From positions 1-9,926 of the forward strand of contig JAICLN010000131.1 of assembly GCA_025925615.1 (NCBI GenBank): a stretch of DNA of 9,926 bases. The letters run 5' to 3'. Below the pieces are notes generated by a model. That model did no database searches. It had not been told where the DNA came from and was given only the letters and a program-made list of their open reading frames with translations. This stretch comes from Actinomycetospora sp. Lineage in GTDB: Bacteria; Actinomycetota; Actinomycetes; Mycobacteriales; Pseudonocardiaceae. This document shows, one piece after another, positions 1-7,189 of this stretch. The number at the start of each line of letters is the position of its first letter. The first letter of the stretch is position 1. Position numbers and translations under genes: made by a program.

Positions 1-1184
1 AGCACGGCGCGGCCGTCCTCCCAGGCCGGCCCGGACAGCAGCCCGTCCGCCGCCGCGCGCGCGCCGGCAGCGCGCCCGTCGTCGTCGCGCGTCGTGACCG
101 CCAGCCCGTCGACCGTCCGCAGCTCGAGCAGCACCTGCTCGACGTGGCGCTCCCCCGGTCCGAGCAGCTCCCGCGCCTCCGCGGGCGACTCCCCCGCCGC
201 GAGCAGCTTCGAGTACCGCGCCGGGTGACGGACGTTCCACCAGCGCACGCCGCCGACGTGGGAGTGCGCGCCCGGCCCGGCGCCCCACCAGTCGCCGCCG
301 GACCAGTAGCCGAGGTTGTGCCGGCACCGCGCCTCGACCGACGACGCCCAGTTCGACACCTCGTACCAGGAGAAACCCGCCGTCGAGAGGACGTCGTCGA
401 CGATCTCGTAGCGGTCGGCGAGGACGTCGTCGTCGGGCAGGGGCAGCTCGCCCCGGGCCACCCGCCGCGCCAACGCCGTCCCCTCCTCGACGATCAGCGA
501 GTACGCCGAGACGTGGTCGGCTCCCGAGGCGAGCACCGCGCCGAGCGAGCGGCGGAGGTCGTCGTCGGTCTCGGTGGGGGTGCCGTAGATGAGGTCGAGG
601 TTGACGTGGGCGAGCCCGGCCTCGCGGGCCGCCTCGGCGACGCGCACCGCGGCGCCGGGCGTGTGCCGGCGGTCGAGGACGGCGAGGACGTGGTCGACGT
701 CGGACTGCATCCCCAGCGACAACCGGGTGTAGCCGGCCTCGGCGATGGCCGCGAGCATGTCCGGCGTCGTCGACTCCGGGTTGGCCTCGGTGGTGACCTC
801 GGCCCCGGGAGCGAGCCCGAACGACGACCGCACGGCGTCCAGCACCGACGTGAGCCCGTCGGCGCCGAGCAGCGAGGGGGTGCCGCCGCCGAGGAAGACG
901 GTGTCGGCGGGCGGGGGCTGCTCCAGGACGCGCGCGGCCAGGTCCAGCTCGCGCCGCAGCCCCTCCAACCACGACGCGGGCGAGGCGGGGTCATCGGTGC
1001 TCGCAGCCGTGAGGCCCAGATCGGAGGCGGTGTAGGTGTTGAAGTCGCAGTAGCCGCACCGGGTGGCGCAGAACGGGACGTGGACGTAGACGCCGAACGG
1101 GCGCGCGCCCAGCCCGTCGAGCGCGGAGGGCGGCAGCGCCCCGTCGGCCGGGGCGGGCTCGCCGCCGGGCGGCACGGAGGGCAT
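1..1184 (-). CDS. hemW: HemW, radical SAM heme chaperone (coproporphyrinogen III oxidase-like), 3' end outside window
   Basis: 394 complete codons are visible; the C-terminus lies beyond position 1, and as the family is roughly 380-415 residues little is missing. The radical SAM [4Fe-4S] motif CxxxCxxC is Cys39, Cys43, Cys46, followed by DF as in HemW. Further family motifs are GGGTPS (99-104), EANPES (134-139), LGMQS (157-161), NLDLIYGTP (195-203), AYSLIVEEGT (227-236), YEVSNWA (274-280) and CRHN (287-290). HemW proteins were long annotated as oxygen-independent coproporphyrinogen oxidase but bind heme and deliver it to apoproteins; the true oxidase HemN has a different cysteine motif. The ATG at 1184 gives the family N-terminus. 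A GGAGG lies 13 nt upstream, rather far, and CACAAT ends 7 nt before the ATG, so a leaderless start is possible. The gene is divergent from the sulfate reduction operon. Confidence 0.95.
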   Translation of the reverse strand, partial: MPSVPPGGEPAPADGALPPSALDGLGARPFGVYVHVPFCATRCGYCDFNTYTASDLGLTAASTDDPASPASWLEGLRRELDLAARVLEQPPPADTVFLGGGTPSLLGADGLTSVLDAVRSSFGLAPGAEVTTEANPESTTPDMLAAIAEAGYTRLSLGMQSDVDHVLAVLDRRHTPGAAVRVAEAAREAGLAHVNLDLIYGTPTETDDDLRRSLGAVLASGADHVSAYSLIVEEGTALARRVARGELPLPDDDVLADRYEIVDDVLSTAGFSWYEVSNWASSVEARCRHNLGYWSGGDWWGAGPGAHSHVGGVRWWNVRHPARYSKLLAAGESPAEARELLGPGERHVEQVLLELRTVDGLAVTTRDDDGRAAGARAAADGLLSGPAWEDGRAV

Positions 1185-1248
1185 GGCTCCGATTGTGCCT
1201 CCGGCACGTGTGCGTGCGCGGAGCGCGAAGCGCGAAGCGCCACAGCCG

Positions 1249-1278
1249 GTGGAATCGCGACCTCGCGCATGGCAGTCT
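1249..1278 (+). promoter_or_regulatory. Candidate promoter of the sulfate reduction operon (leaderless leader peptide)
   Basis: CAGTCT at 1273-1278 is a fair actinobacterial -10 element (consensus TANNNT). It ends 6 nt before the GTG at 1285, the spacing expected when transcription starts on the start codon. The -35 is weak (GTGGAA, 1249-1254, spacer 18). The rest of the hemW-sirA gap shows only a small GCGCGAA tandem (1223-1240). Inferred from sequence alone. Confidence 0.35.
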
Positions 1279-1284
1279 GGCCGG

Positions 1285-1368
1285 GTGCGCAGCTGCGACC
1301 CGATGCTCGTCGGTCGACCTCATGTCGACCTCGCGCGTGTCGCCAGCGCACTCTGCCCGGCCTGCTGA
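1285..1368 (+). CDS. Cysteine-containing leader peptide (27 aa) of the sulfate reduction operon
   Basis: GTG-initiated short ORF with no Shine-Dalgarno, probably translated from a leaderless transcript. The peptide has Cys4, Cys24 and Cys27 (last codon before TGA). Its core RPHVDLARVASALC (residues 11-24) is nearly identical to that of the second leader at 8282-8353. Short ORFs of this type before sulfur genes are, as I recall, annotated in actinobacterial genomes as putative leader peptides, and cysteine-rich leaderless ORFs are known cysteine-responsive attenuators in mycobacteria. The inferred role is cis-acting: ribosome behaviour at the Cys codons would control expression of sirA, which starts 110 nt downstream. 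An in-frame ATG at 1303 is an alternative start but also lacks a Shine-Dalgarno. The assignment rests on the shared motif and position; the mechanism is inferred. Confidence 0.78.
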   Translation: MRSCDPMLVGRPHVDLARVASALCPAC

Positions 1369-1459
1369 GCAGCGCCGCTGATCGCCCGCGTCGTCGGGCA
1401 CCCACCACCACGATCGTCAGCAGGTGCCGCGCGGGCCGGTGTCCGCGTGCGCCCTGCTG
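1361..1459 (+). promoter_or_regulatory. Leader RNA with mutually exclusive pairings (candidate attenuator)
   Basis: CCTGCTG occurs twice, at 1361-1367 (last Cys codon and stop of the leader ORF) and at 1453-1459 (3 nt before the sirA Shine-Dalgarno). One copy of its complement, CAGCAGG, lies between them at 1418-1424 and can pair with either. The downstream pairing extends into a stem of about 14 bp (1418-1433 with 1446-1459, two 1-nt bulges, one G-U). A small GCCCG/CGGGC hairpin sits at 1384-1399. There is no U-tract, so translational control or Rho-dependent termination is more likely than an intrinsic terminator. Seen directly as complementarity; function is inferred. Confidence 0.5.
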
Positions 1460-1478
1460 CCCGGAGGACGCACCACTG

Positions 1479-3251
1479 ATGACCAGCGCCCCGTCCAGCA
1501 AAGGTGCCTCGACGCCCGAGGAGTCCTACGCCGAGACCACTCGGCTCGGTGTCCGGAACGTCCCCGCCGACGCGCCGGTGGCCCCCAAGAAGGCGAAGCC
1601 CCGCAAGGGCAAGTCCGAGGCGCAGTGGGCGCTGGGCTACCGGGAACCGCAGAACAAGAACGAGCAGTCCAAGAAGGACGACCACCCGCTCAACGTCCGG
1701 GCGCGCATCGAGAACATCTACGCGCGCCGCGGGTTCGACTCGATCGACCCTGCTGACCTGCGCGGACGCTTCCGCTGGATGGGTCTCTACACGCAGCGGG
1801 CCGAGGGCTACCCGGGCACCGACACCGGCCACGTCGACGAGGAGTTCCTCGACGCGCGGCACTTCATGCTGCGGGTGCGGATCGACGGCGGGGCGCTGAC
1901 GACCGAGCAGCTGCGGGTCATCGGCGAGGTCAGCCAGACCTTCGCCCGCGACACCGCCGACGTCACCGACCGCGAGAACATCCAGCTGCACTGGATCCGC
2001 ATCGAGGACGTCCCGGAGATCTGGCGCCGCCTCGAGGGCGTGGGCCTGCAGACCACCGAGGCCTGCGGCGACTGCCCGCGCGTCATGCTCGGGTCGCCGG
2101 TCGCCGGGATCAGCGCCGACGAGGTCATCGACGGCACGCCCGCGCTGCAGGAGATCGTCGAGCGCTATGTCGGGGACCGCTCGTTCGCGAACCTCCCCCG
2201 CAAGTACAAGACCGCGATCTCGGGCCAGCAGGACATCGCGCACGAGGTCAACGACATCGCGTTCGTCGGAGTGGTCCACCCCGAGCACGGCCCGGGCTTC
2301 GACCTGCACGTCGGCGGCGGTCTCTCGACGAACCCGAAGCTCGCGGTGCGGCTCGGGGCGTGGGTGCCGCTCGACGAGGTCCCGGAGGTCTGGGCCGCGG
2401 TGACCTCGGTGTTCCGCGACTACGGTTACCGGCGGCTGCGCACCCGGGCGCGCCTGAAGTTCCTCCTGGCCGACTGGGGCCCCGAGAAGTTCCGGCAGGT
2501 CGTCGAGGACGAGTACCTGGGCCGCAAGCTCCTCGACGGACCCGCTCCCGACCCCATCGCCGGGATCATCGACCACGTCGGCATCCACGACCAGGTCGAC
2601 GGCAAGAAGTACGTCGGGGTCGCCCCGCCGGCGGGCCGGACGTCCGGGTCGACGCTGGTCGGCGTAGCGAAGGCCGCCGAGGACGCCGGCTCGGCACGCG
2701 TCCGGCTCACCCCGTACCAGAAGATCCTCGTGCTCGACGTGCCCACGGACCAGGTCGACACCCTGACGACGGCCCTGGACCACCTGGGCCTGCCCGCGCG
2801 GCCGAGCGTCTTCCGCCGCGCGACGATGGCCTGCACCGGCATCGAGTTCTGCAAGCTCGCGTTCGTCGACACGAAGGAACGGGCGCGCGACCTGGTCGAG
2901 GAGCTCGAGCAGCGGCTCGCCGAGGTCGCCCCGGAGCTCGAGACGCCGATCTCGATCCACCTCAACGGCTGCCCCAACTCCTGCGCCCGGGTGCAGGTCG
3001 CCGACATCGGGCTCAAGGGCCAGATCGTCAACGACGCCGAGGGCAACCCGGCCGCCGGCTTCCAGGTCCACCTGGGCGGCGGGCTGGGCCTCGACTCCGG
3101 CTTCGGGCGCAAGCTCCGCGGCCACAAGGTGCTCTCGGCCGACCTCGGGCCCTACGTCGAGCGGGTCGTGCGCAACTTCGTGGAACACCGCGAGGACGGC
3201 GAGCGCTTCGCCCAGTGGGCCGTGCGCGCCGAGGAGGGCCACCTGTCATGA
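1479..3251 (+). CDS. sirA: Assimilatory ferredoxin-sulfite reductase (SirA/NirA type)
   Basis: 590 aa. Reduces sulfite to sulfide with six electrons from ferredoxin, using siroheme and a [4Fe-4S] cluster. The cluster/siroheme cysteines are Cys452 and Cys458 (ACTGIEFC) and Cys498 and Cys502 (NGCPNSC). Both ferredoxin-like repeats are present (about 70-205 and 370-460), as are the basic siroheme/sulfite regions RGRFRW (95-100) and RKYKTAISG (241-249). Tyr104 and Cys196 are 92 residues apart, matching the Tyr69-Cys161 pair covalently linked in the Mycobacterium tuberculosis enzyme. The ATG at 1479 follows GGAGG (1463-1467). The frame is open upstream to 144, but that part is antisense to hemW and resembles no protein. 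The N-terminal ~45 residues, rich in Lys, Pro and Ala, form a longer tail than in the mycobacterial protein. The stop overlaps the next start (ATGA). Sulfite is preferred over nitrite as substrate because of the cysH-cysD-cysN context. Confidence 0.96.
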   Translation: MTSAPSSKGASTPEESYAETTRLGVRNVPADAPVAPKKAKPRKGKSEAQWALGYREPQNKNEQSKKDDHPLNVRARIENIYARRGFDSIDPADLRGRFRWMGLYTQRAEGYPGTDTGHVDEEFLDARHFMLRVRIDGGALTTEQLRVIGEVSQTFARDTADVTDRENIQLHWIRIEDVPEIWRRLEGVGLQTTEACGDCPRVMLGSPVAGISADEVIDGTPALQEIVERYVGDRSFANLPRKYKTAISGQQDIAHEVNDIAFVGVVHPEHGPGFDLHVGGGLSTNPKLAVRLGAWVPLDEVPEVWAAVTSVFRDYGYRRLRTRARLKFLLADWGPEKFRQVVEDEYLGRKLLDGPAPDPIAGIIDHVGIHDQVDGKKYVGVAPPAGRTSGSTLVGVAKAAEDAGSARVRLTPYQKILVLDVPTDQVDTLTTALDHLGLPARPSVFRRATMACTGIEFCKLAFVDTKERARDLVEELEQRLAEVAPELETPISIHLNGCPNSCARVQVADIGLKGQIVNDAEGNPAAGFQVHLGGGLGLDSGFGRKLRGHKVLSADLGPYVERVVRNFVEHREDGERFAQWAVRAEEGHLS

Positions 3252-3406
3252 GGTCGTTCCCGGTCCAGTACTGCCCGTACTGCGGCGAGCAGGATCTCCG
3301 ACCCCGCGACGAGCCGGACGGTGCGTGGGAGTGCGCCGACTGCCGCAGCACCTTCGTCGTCACCCGATCCGTCGTGACGTCAGCGTTGACGGGAGCACAT
3401 CAGTGA
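3248..3406 (+). CDS. Small zinc-ribbon protein (52 aa) between sirA and cysH
   Basis: The ATG overlaps the sirA stop (ATGA) and the TGA overlaps the cysH GTG start (GTGA), so it is translationally coupled on both sides. It has two CxxC knuckles, CPYC (9-12) and CADC (29-32), a spacing typical of a rubredoxin-like zinc ribbon, and the conserved-looking N-terminus MRSFPVQYCPYCGE. There is no signal peptide or membrane segment. An equivalent small ORF lies between sulfite reductase and cysH in Streptomyces, from memory. Its function is unknown to me. A structural zinc site, metal or cluster delivery to SirA or CysH, or a redox role are all guesses. Its coding status is strong because of the coupling and cysteine pattern. 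Confidence 0.87.
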   Translation: MRSFPVQYCPYCGEQDLRPRDEPDGAWECADCRSTFVVTRSVVTSALTGAHQ

Positions 3407-4137
3407 CCAGCACGGCAGTCTCCGGTACCGACGGCGACACCCGACGAGCGGCCCTCGCAGCCGGTGAAACGTTCGCGGCCCTCGAGTCGAGCAGCGACCA
3501 CCTCGAGCTCACCCGCGAGATCCTCGGGTGGGCGGCGCGGAACTTCGGGGACCGGCTGATCGTCGCGTCGAACATGCAGGACGCGGTGCTGGTGAAGCTC
3601 GGCGCGGAAGCGCGGCCCGGCGTCGACGTGCTCTTCCTCGAGACCGGCTACCACTTCGCCGAGACACTCGGGACCCGCGACGCCGTCGCGCAGGTCTACG
3701 GCGTGAACATCGTCGAGGCGCACCCGGAACACACCGTCGCCGAGCAAGACGCGCTGCTGGGCAAGGACCTCTTCGCGTCCGACCCGGGCCGGTGCTGCAA
3801 CCTCCGCAAGGTCATCCCGCTCAAGGAGACGCTCGCGCGCTACGACGCGTGGGTCACCGGGGTGCGCCGCGTCGAGGCTCCGACCCGCGCGTCCACGCCG
3901 CTGGTCACCTGGGACGAGCGCCACGAGCTGGTCAAGGTCAACCCGATCGCGCACTGGACCGACGAGCAGATGGACGCCTACATCGCCGAGAACGCGGTGC
4001 TGGTGAACCCACTGGTCGGCGAGGGCTACCCGTCGATCGGGTGCCAGCCCTGCACCGCGAAGCCGGCTCCGGGCGCCGATCCGCGCAGCGGCCGGTGGGC
4101 GGGCTTCACGAAGACCGAGTGCGGGCTGCACGGATGA
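3403..4137 (+). CDS. cysH: Adenylyl-sulfate (APS) reductase CysH, thioredoxin-dependent
   Basis: 244 aa. Reduces activated sulfate to sulfite, with thioredoxin as electron donor. The PAPS-reductase fold of the PP-loop superfamily is seen in SNMQDAVLV (57-65), FLETGYHF (78-85) and VTGVRRVEAPTR (151-162). The [4Fe-4S] motif CC...CxxC is complete: Cys131-Cys132 and Cys214/Cys217. The catalytic cysteine is Cys240 in the C-terminal ECGLH. In this family the iron-sulfur motif marks APS-using enzymes, whereas E. coli-type PAPS reductases lack it. This agrees with the absence of an APS kinase in the operon. The GTG at 3403 is chosen because of the GTGA overlap with the zinc-ribbon gene; the frame upstream of it is antisense or shadow sequence. 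Confidence 0.95.
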   Translation: MTSTAVSGTDGDTRRAALAAGETFAALESSSDHLELTREILGWAARNFGDRLIVASNMQDAVLVKLGAEARPGVDVLFLETGYHFAETLGTRDAVAQVYGVNIVEAHPEHTVAEQDALLGKDLFASDPGRCCNLRKVIPLKETLARYDAWVTGVRRVEAPTRASTPLVTWDERHELVKVNPIAHWTDEQMDAYIAENAVLVNPLVGEGYPSIGCQPCTAKPAPGADPRSGRWAGFTKTECGLHG

Positions 4138-5087
4138 GCGCTGTGAGTGTGGATTTCCAGACGTCCAGTGTCAGCGATGCGACATCGCTGACGCCCCCGC
4201 ACGACCAGCTCGACGCCCTCGAGTCCGAGGCCATCCACGTCATGCGCGAGGTCGCCGGCGAGTTCGACCGCCCGGTGATCCTCTTCTCGGGCGGCAAGGA
4301 CTCGATGCTGCTGGTGCACCTGGCCCGCAAGGCGTTCTGGCCGGCGCCGGTGCCGTTCCCGGTGCTGCACGTGGACACCGGGCACAACTTCGACGAGGTC
4401 ATCGCGTTCCGTGACGCCGTCGTCGAGCGCTATGGGCTGACCCTCGAGGTCGCGAGCGTGCAGGACTACATCGATGACGGGCGCCTGTCCGAGCGCGCCG
4501 ACGGCACCCGCAACCCGCTGCAGACCACGCCCCTGCTCGACGCCATCGCCGAGCACCGCCACGACGCGGTCTTCGGCGGCGGGCGCCGTGACGAGGAGCG
4601 GGCGCGGGCCAAGGAGCGCATCTTCAGCCTGCGAACCGCCTTCGGCGCCTGGGAGCCGTCGCGGCAGCGGCCCGAGCTGTGGAACCTCTACAACGGGCGT
4701 CACAAGCCGGGCGAGCACGTGCGGGTGTTCCCGCTGTCGAACTGGACCGAGCTCGACGTCTGGCGCTACATCGCCCGCGAGGGGATCGAGCTGCCCTCGA
4801 TCTACTACGCGCACACCCGCGACGTCTTCGCCCGCGACGGCATGTGGCTCACCAGCGGTGCCTGGGGCGGCGCGCGGGACGGCGAAGAGGTCGTGACGAA
4901 GACGGTCCGCTACCGCACCGTCGGCGACGGGTCGTGCACCGGCGCCGTCGAGTCGGACGCCACGTCGCTGGACGAGGTGCTCGCCGAGGTCCGCGGATCG
5001 CGGCTGACCGAGCGGGGCGCCACGCGCGCCGACGACCGGCTCTCCGAGGCGGCCATGGAAGATCGCAAGAAGGAAGGCTACTTCTGA
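4134..5087 (+). CDS. cysD: Sulfate adenylyltransferase subunit 2 CysD
   Basis: 317 aa. The catalytic subunit of heterodimeric ATP sulfurylase, which makes APS and pyrophosphate from sulfate and ATP. The PP-loop SGGKDS is at 52-57, followed by HVDTGHNFDEVI (79-90), GGGRRDEERARAKER (about 150-164) and the family C-terminus MEDRKKEGYF. The ATG at 4134 overlaps the cysH stop (ATGA). The first ~25 residues (Ser/Thr/Asp-rich) are variable and precede the conserved LDALESEAIHVMREV, so a start slightly downstream cannot be excluded, but coupling favours this one. It is followed after 1 bp by cysN, its GTPase partner. Confidence 0.96.
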   Translation: MSAVSVDFQTSSVSDATSLTPPHDQLDALESEAIHVMREVAGEFDRPVILFSGGKDSMLLVHLARKAFWPAPVPFPVLHVDTGHNFDEVIAFRDAVVERYGLTLEVASVQDYIDDGRLSERADGTRNPLQTTPLLDAIAEHRHDAVFGGGRRDEERARAKERIFSLRTAFGAWEPSRQRPELWNLYNGRHKPGEHVRVFPLSNWTELDVWRYIAREGIELPSIYYAHTRDVFARDGMWLTSGAWGGARDGEEVVTKTVRYRTVGDGSCTGAVESDATSLDEVLAEVRGSRLTERGATRADDRLSEAAMEDRKKEGYF

Positions 5088-5088
5088 C

Positions 5089-6333
5089 ATGACTGATCTT
5101 CTGCGGCTGGCGACGGCGGGCTCGGTCGACGACGGCAAGTCCACCCTCGTCGGGCGCCTGCTCTACGACACCAAGTCGGTCCTCGCCGACCAGATGGAGG
5201 CCGTCGAGCGCGCCACCCACGGCGGCGGTGACCCCGACCTGTCGCTGCTGGTCGACGGCCTGCGCTCCGAGCGCGAGCAGGGCATCACGATCGACGTGGC
5301 GTACCGCTACTTCGCGACGCCGCGGCGCTCGTTCGTCCTGGCCGACACCCCCGGCCACGTCCAGTACACCCGCAACACCGTCACCGGCGCCTCGACCGCG
5401 CAGCTCGCCGTGCTGCTCGTCGACGCCCGCCACGGCGTCGTCGAGCAGACCCGCCGGCACACCGCCGTGATGGCGCTGCTGCGCGTGCCGCGCCTCGTCC
5501 TCGCCGTCAACAAGATCGACCTGATCGACTACGACGAGGCCACGTACCTGACGATCGCCAAGGAGTTCCACGAGGTCGCCGAGTCGCTCGGGTACGCCGA
5601 CGACGCCCTCGTCGCGATCCCGGTGTCGGCGAGGGTCGGCGACAACGTCGTCCTGCCCTCGGAGAGGACCCCCTGGTACGACGGCCCGACGCTGCTCGCG
5701 CACCTCGAGGACGTCCCCGTCGACGGCCCCGACGCCGAGGCCCCGTTCCGGTTCCCGGTGCAGACGGTGATCCGGCCGCGCACCGCCGACCACCCCGACT
5801 ACCGGGGCTATGCCGGACTCGTCGGGGCGGGCACGGCACGCGTCGGGGACCCCGTCGTCGTGCTGCCGGACGGCCAGCGCACGACGATCGTGGGCATCGA
5901 CCGGTTCGAGGGCCCGCAGGAGGTCGCCACGGCGGGCGAGAGCGTGGTGCTGCGCCTGGCCGACGACCTCGGGGTCGCCCGCGGCGCGGTGATCGCGGCG
6001 GCGGAAGACGCGCCGGAGCCGGTCACCGAGTTCGAGGCGACGCTGGCCTGGCTGCACGAGAAGCCGCTCGTGCCCGGGCGTCGGCTGCTCGTGAAGCACG
6101 GGACGCACACCGTGCAGGCGATGATCACCGAGGTGCGCGACCGGCTCGACGTGCAGACGCTCGAGCGCGCACCCGACCCGGACGGCCTCGAGATCAACGA
6201 CATCGGGCACGTCGCGATCACCGTGGCCGAGCCGCTGCCGCTCGACGACTACGAGCGGGTGGCGGCCACCGGCGCCTTCCTCGTCATCGATCCGCAGGCC
6301 GGGGACACCCTCGCAGCCGGCATGCGCATGTGA
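5089..6333 (+). CDS. cysN: Sulfate adenylyltransferase subunit 1 CysN (GTPase), without CysC fusion
   Basis: 414 aa. Translation-factor-type GTPase whose GTP hydrolysis drives APS synthesis by CysD. G1 is GSVDDGKS (11-18), G3 DTPGH (86-90), G4 NKID (141-144) and G5 SA (180-181). The switch region ERE-QGITIDVAYRYF (61-75) is typical of CysN. EF-Tu-like beta-barrel domains follow from about residue 210 to the end. The protein ends at the expected length for CysN alone. M. tuberculosis carries a CysN-CysC fusion, but no APS kinase domain is present here, which fits direct APS reduction. The start lies 1 bp after the cysD stop. This is the last gene of the operon, since a strong hairpin begins at its last codon. 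Confidence 0.96.
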   Translation: MTDLLRLATAGSVDDGKSTLVGRLLYDTKSVLADQMEAVERATHGGGDPDLSLLVDGLRSEREQGITIDVAYRYFATPRRSFVLADTPGHVQYTRNTVTGASTAQLAVLLVDARHGVVEQTRRHTAVMALLRVPRLVLAVNKIDLIDYDEATYLTIAKEFHEVAESLGYADDALVAIPVSARVGDNVVLPSERTPWYDGPTLLAHLEDVPVDGPDAEAPFRFPVQTVIRPRTADHPDYRGYAGLVGAGTARVGDPVVVLPDGQRTTIVGIDRFEGPQEVATAGESVVLRLADDLGVARGAVIAAAEDAPEPVTEFEATLAWLHEKPLVPGRRLLVKHGTHTVQAMITEVRDRLDVQTLERAPDPDGLEINDIGHVAITVAEPLPLDDYERVAATGAFLVIDPQAGDTLAAGMRM

Positions 6334-6369
6334 ACGGATGTCGTCGCCATGACGACGACATCCGTTCAC
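6330..6369. terminator. Perfect 17-bp inverted repeat, bidirectional terminator between cysN and the HAD gene
   Basis: Arms 6330-6346 and 6353-6369 are perfectly complementary (GTGAACGGATG.../...CATCCGTTCAC), with a 6-nt CCATGA loop. The left arm includes the cysN stop codon (6331-6333), and the right arm ends 17 nt before the HAD stop on the opposite strand. No T-tract follows on either side, as is common in actinobacterial terminators. The position between convergent genes supports a terminator acting in both directions. Confidence 0.75.
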
Positions 6370-6386
6370 CTGGCCGCAGGCCTCGG

Positions 6387-7094
6387 TCACGCGACGGCCG
6401 TGACGACCTCCGCCATCGAGCCCACGTGCAGGTCCGGCTCCGTCAGCGTCGACGGCCCCGGCGTCGCCCCGTAGCCCGCCCGGTCACGCCGACGCTCGAC
6501 CCAGCACGTGGCCAGCCCGAGCCGCTTCGCCGCGCCGATGTCGTGGTACTGGCTCTGGGCCACGTGCAGGACCTCGTCCCGCCCGACCCCCACGGACGCC
6601 AGCTTCGCCAGGCCCGCCTCGAACATGCGGGGGTCGGGCTTGTTGACGCCGACCTCGTCGACGGTCACGCCGTCCGCGAACGGCTCGCCCAGCGTCGCGG
6701 CCATCGCGTCCAGGGCCTCCCGGTCGGCGTTGGTCACCGCGACCAGCAGGTACCGCTCCCCCAGCGTCCGCAGCGCCTCCGCCGAGTCGGGGAAGGCCGG
6801 CCACGAGCCGATCGAGCGCCGCAGCGGCGAGGGTCCACCGCGCCCGTCCAGTTCCGGTATCCCCAGCGTCTCGGCGAGGCGCACCGAGATCGGGTCGAGC
6901 ATCGCCGTGAACGGCATCTCCGGGGTCAGCTCCTGCTGCACGCCCTCCGCGGCGCCGAACGCCGCCAGCACCGCCTCGTCGTCGGGACCCTGCGGGTCCA
7001 TCGACCGGACACACCGCAGGATCCCGGTCTCGAAGTCGATCAGGGTGCCGACGACGTCGAACGTCAGCGCCCGGAACGCGGTCAGGTCTCGCAT
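6387..7094 (-). CDS. HAD-superfamily hydrolase, haloacid dehalogenase type II-like
   Basis: 235 aa. The HAD motifs are in order: nucleophile Asp13 in FDVVGTL (motif I), Thr121 in AVTNAD (motif II), Lys152 in GVNKPDPRMF (motif III) and Asp185 in SQYHDIGAAKRLG (motif IV). A helical cap lies at about 20-100. The DxxGT form of motif I and the YHDI-type motif IV resemble L-2-haloacid dehalogenases rather than DxDGT phosphatases, but the substrate cannot be read from the sequence. The ATG at 7094 follows GGAGG after 6 nt. It is divergent from a TetR gene, and the operator-like box at 7110-7125 lies just upstream of this start, so repression by that regulator is plausible. Confidence 0.9.
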   Translation of the reverse strand: MRDLTAFRALTFDVVGTLIDFETGILRCVRSMDPQGPDDEAVLAAFGAAEGVQQELTPEMPFTAMLDPISVRLAETLGIPELDGRGGPSPLRRSIGSWPAFPDSAEALRTLGERYLLVAVTNADREALDAMAATLGEPFADGVTVDEVGVNKPDPRMFEAGLAKLASVGVGRDEVLHVAQSQYHDIGAAKRLGLATCWVERRRDRAGYGATPGPSTLTEPDLHVGSMAEVVTAVA

Positions 7095-7109
7095 CGTTGC
7101 CCTCCGAGG

Positions 7110-7125
7110 TAAACCAGTCGGTATA
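7110..7125. promoter_or_regulatory. TetR operator-like box 1 (HAD-proximal)
   Basis: An imperfect palindrome, TAAACCAGTCGGTATA, contains ACC-N4-GGT (7113-7122). The core ACCRGTCGGT and following ATA are repeated at 7166-7178, 53 bp away (about five helical turns). It lies 15 bp upstream of the HAD start, where a bound repressor would block transcription. Confidence 0.5.
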
Positions 7126-7162
7126 GCTCAGGATGGAACAGGACGAGACGGGTAGAAGTCAA

Positions 7163-7188
7163 CCCACCGGTCGGTATACCGTGGTGGG
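7163..7188. promoter_or_regulatory. TetR operator-like box 2 overlapping the TetR promoter
   Basis: ACCGGTCGGT at 7166-7175 repeats box 1. It overlaps the perfect palindrome CGGTATACCG (7172-7181), and CCCACC (7163-7168) is mirrored by GGTGGG (7183-7188). TATACC (7175-7180) can serve as a -10 with a start near 7187, so a bound repressor would block its own promoter. This is consistent with autoregulation; no binding data are available. Confidence 0.5.
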
Positions 7189-7189
7189 C

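Noticed and set aside
1223..1240. Tandem GCGCGAA (two copies plus GCGC) between hemW and the leader peptide
   Set aside because: Too short and compositionally ordinary at this GC content to call a functional repeat.
144..1478. Upstream open-frame extension of the sulfite reductase ORF (about 445 codons)
   Set aside because: It is antisense to hemW, rich in Arg/Gly/Val and without homology. The true start is the ATG at 1479 with GGAGG upstream.
1320..3242. 640-codon open frame on the minus strand opposite sirA
   Set aside because: Composition is typical of an antisense shadow of a high-GC gene, and the plus strand encodes an unmistakable sulfite reductase.
4849..6390. Minus-strand open frame of 513 codons opposite cysN
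   Set aside because: Antisense shadow of cysD/cysN; no recognisable domain.
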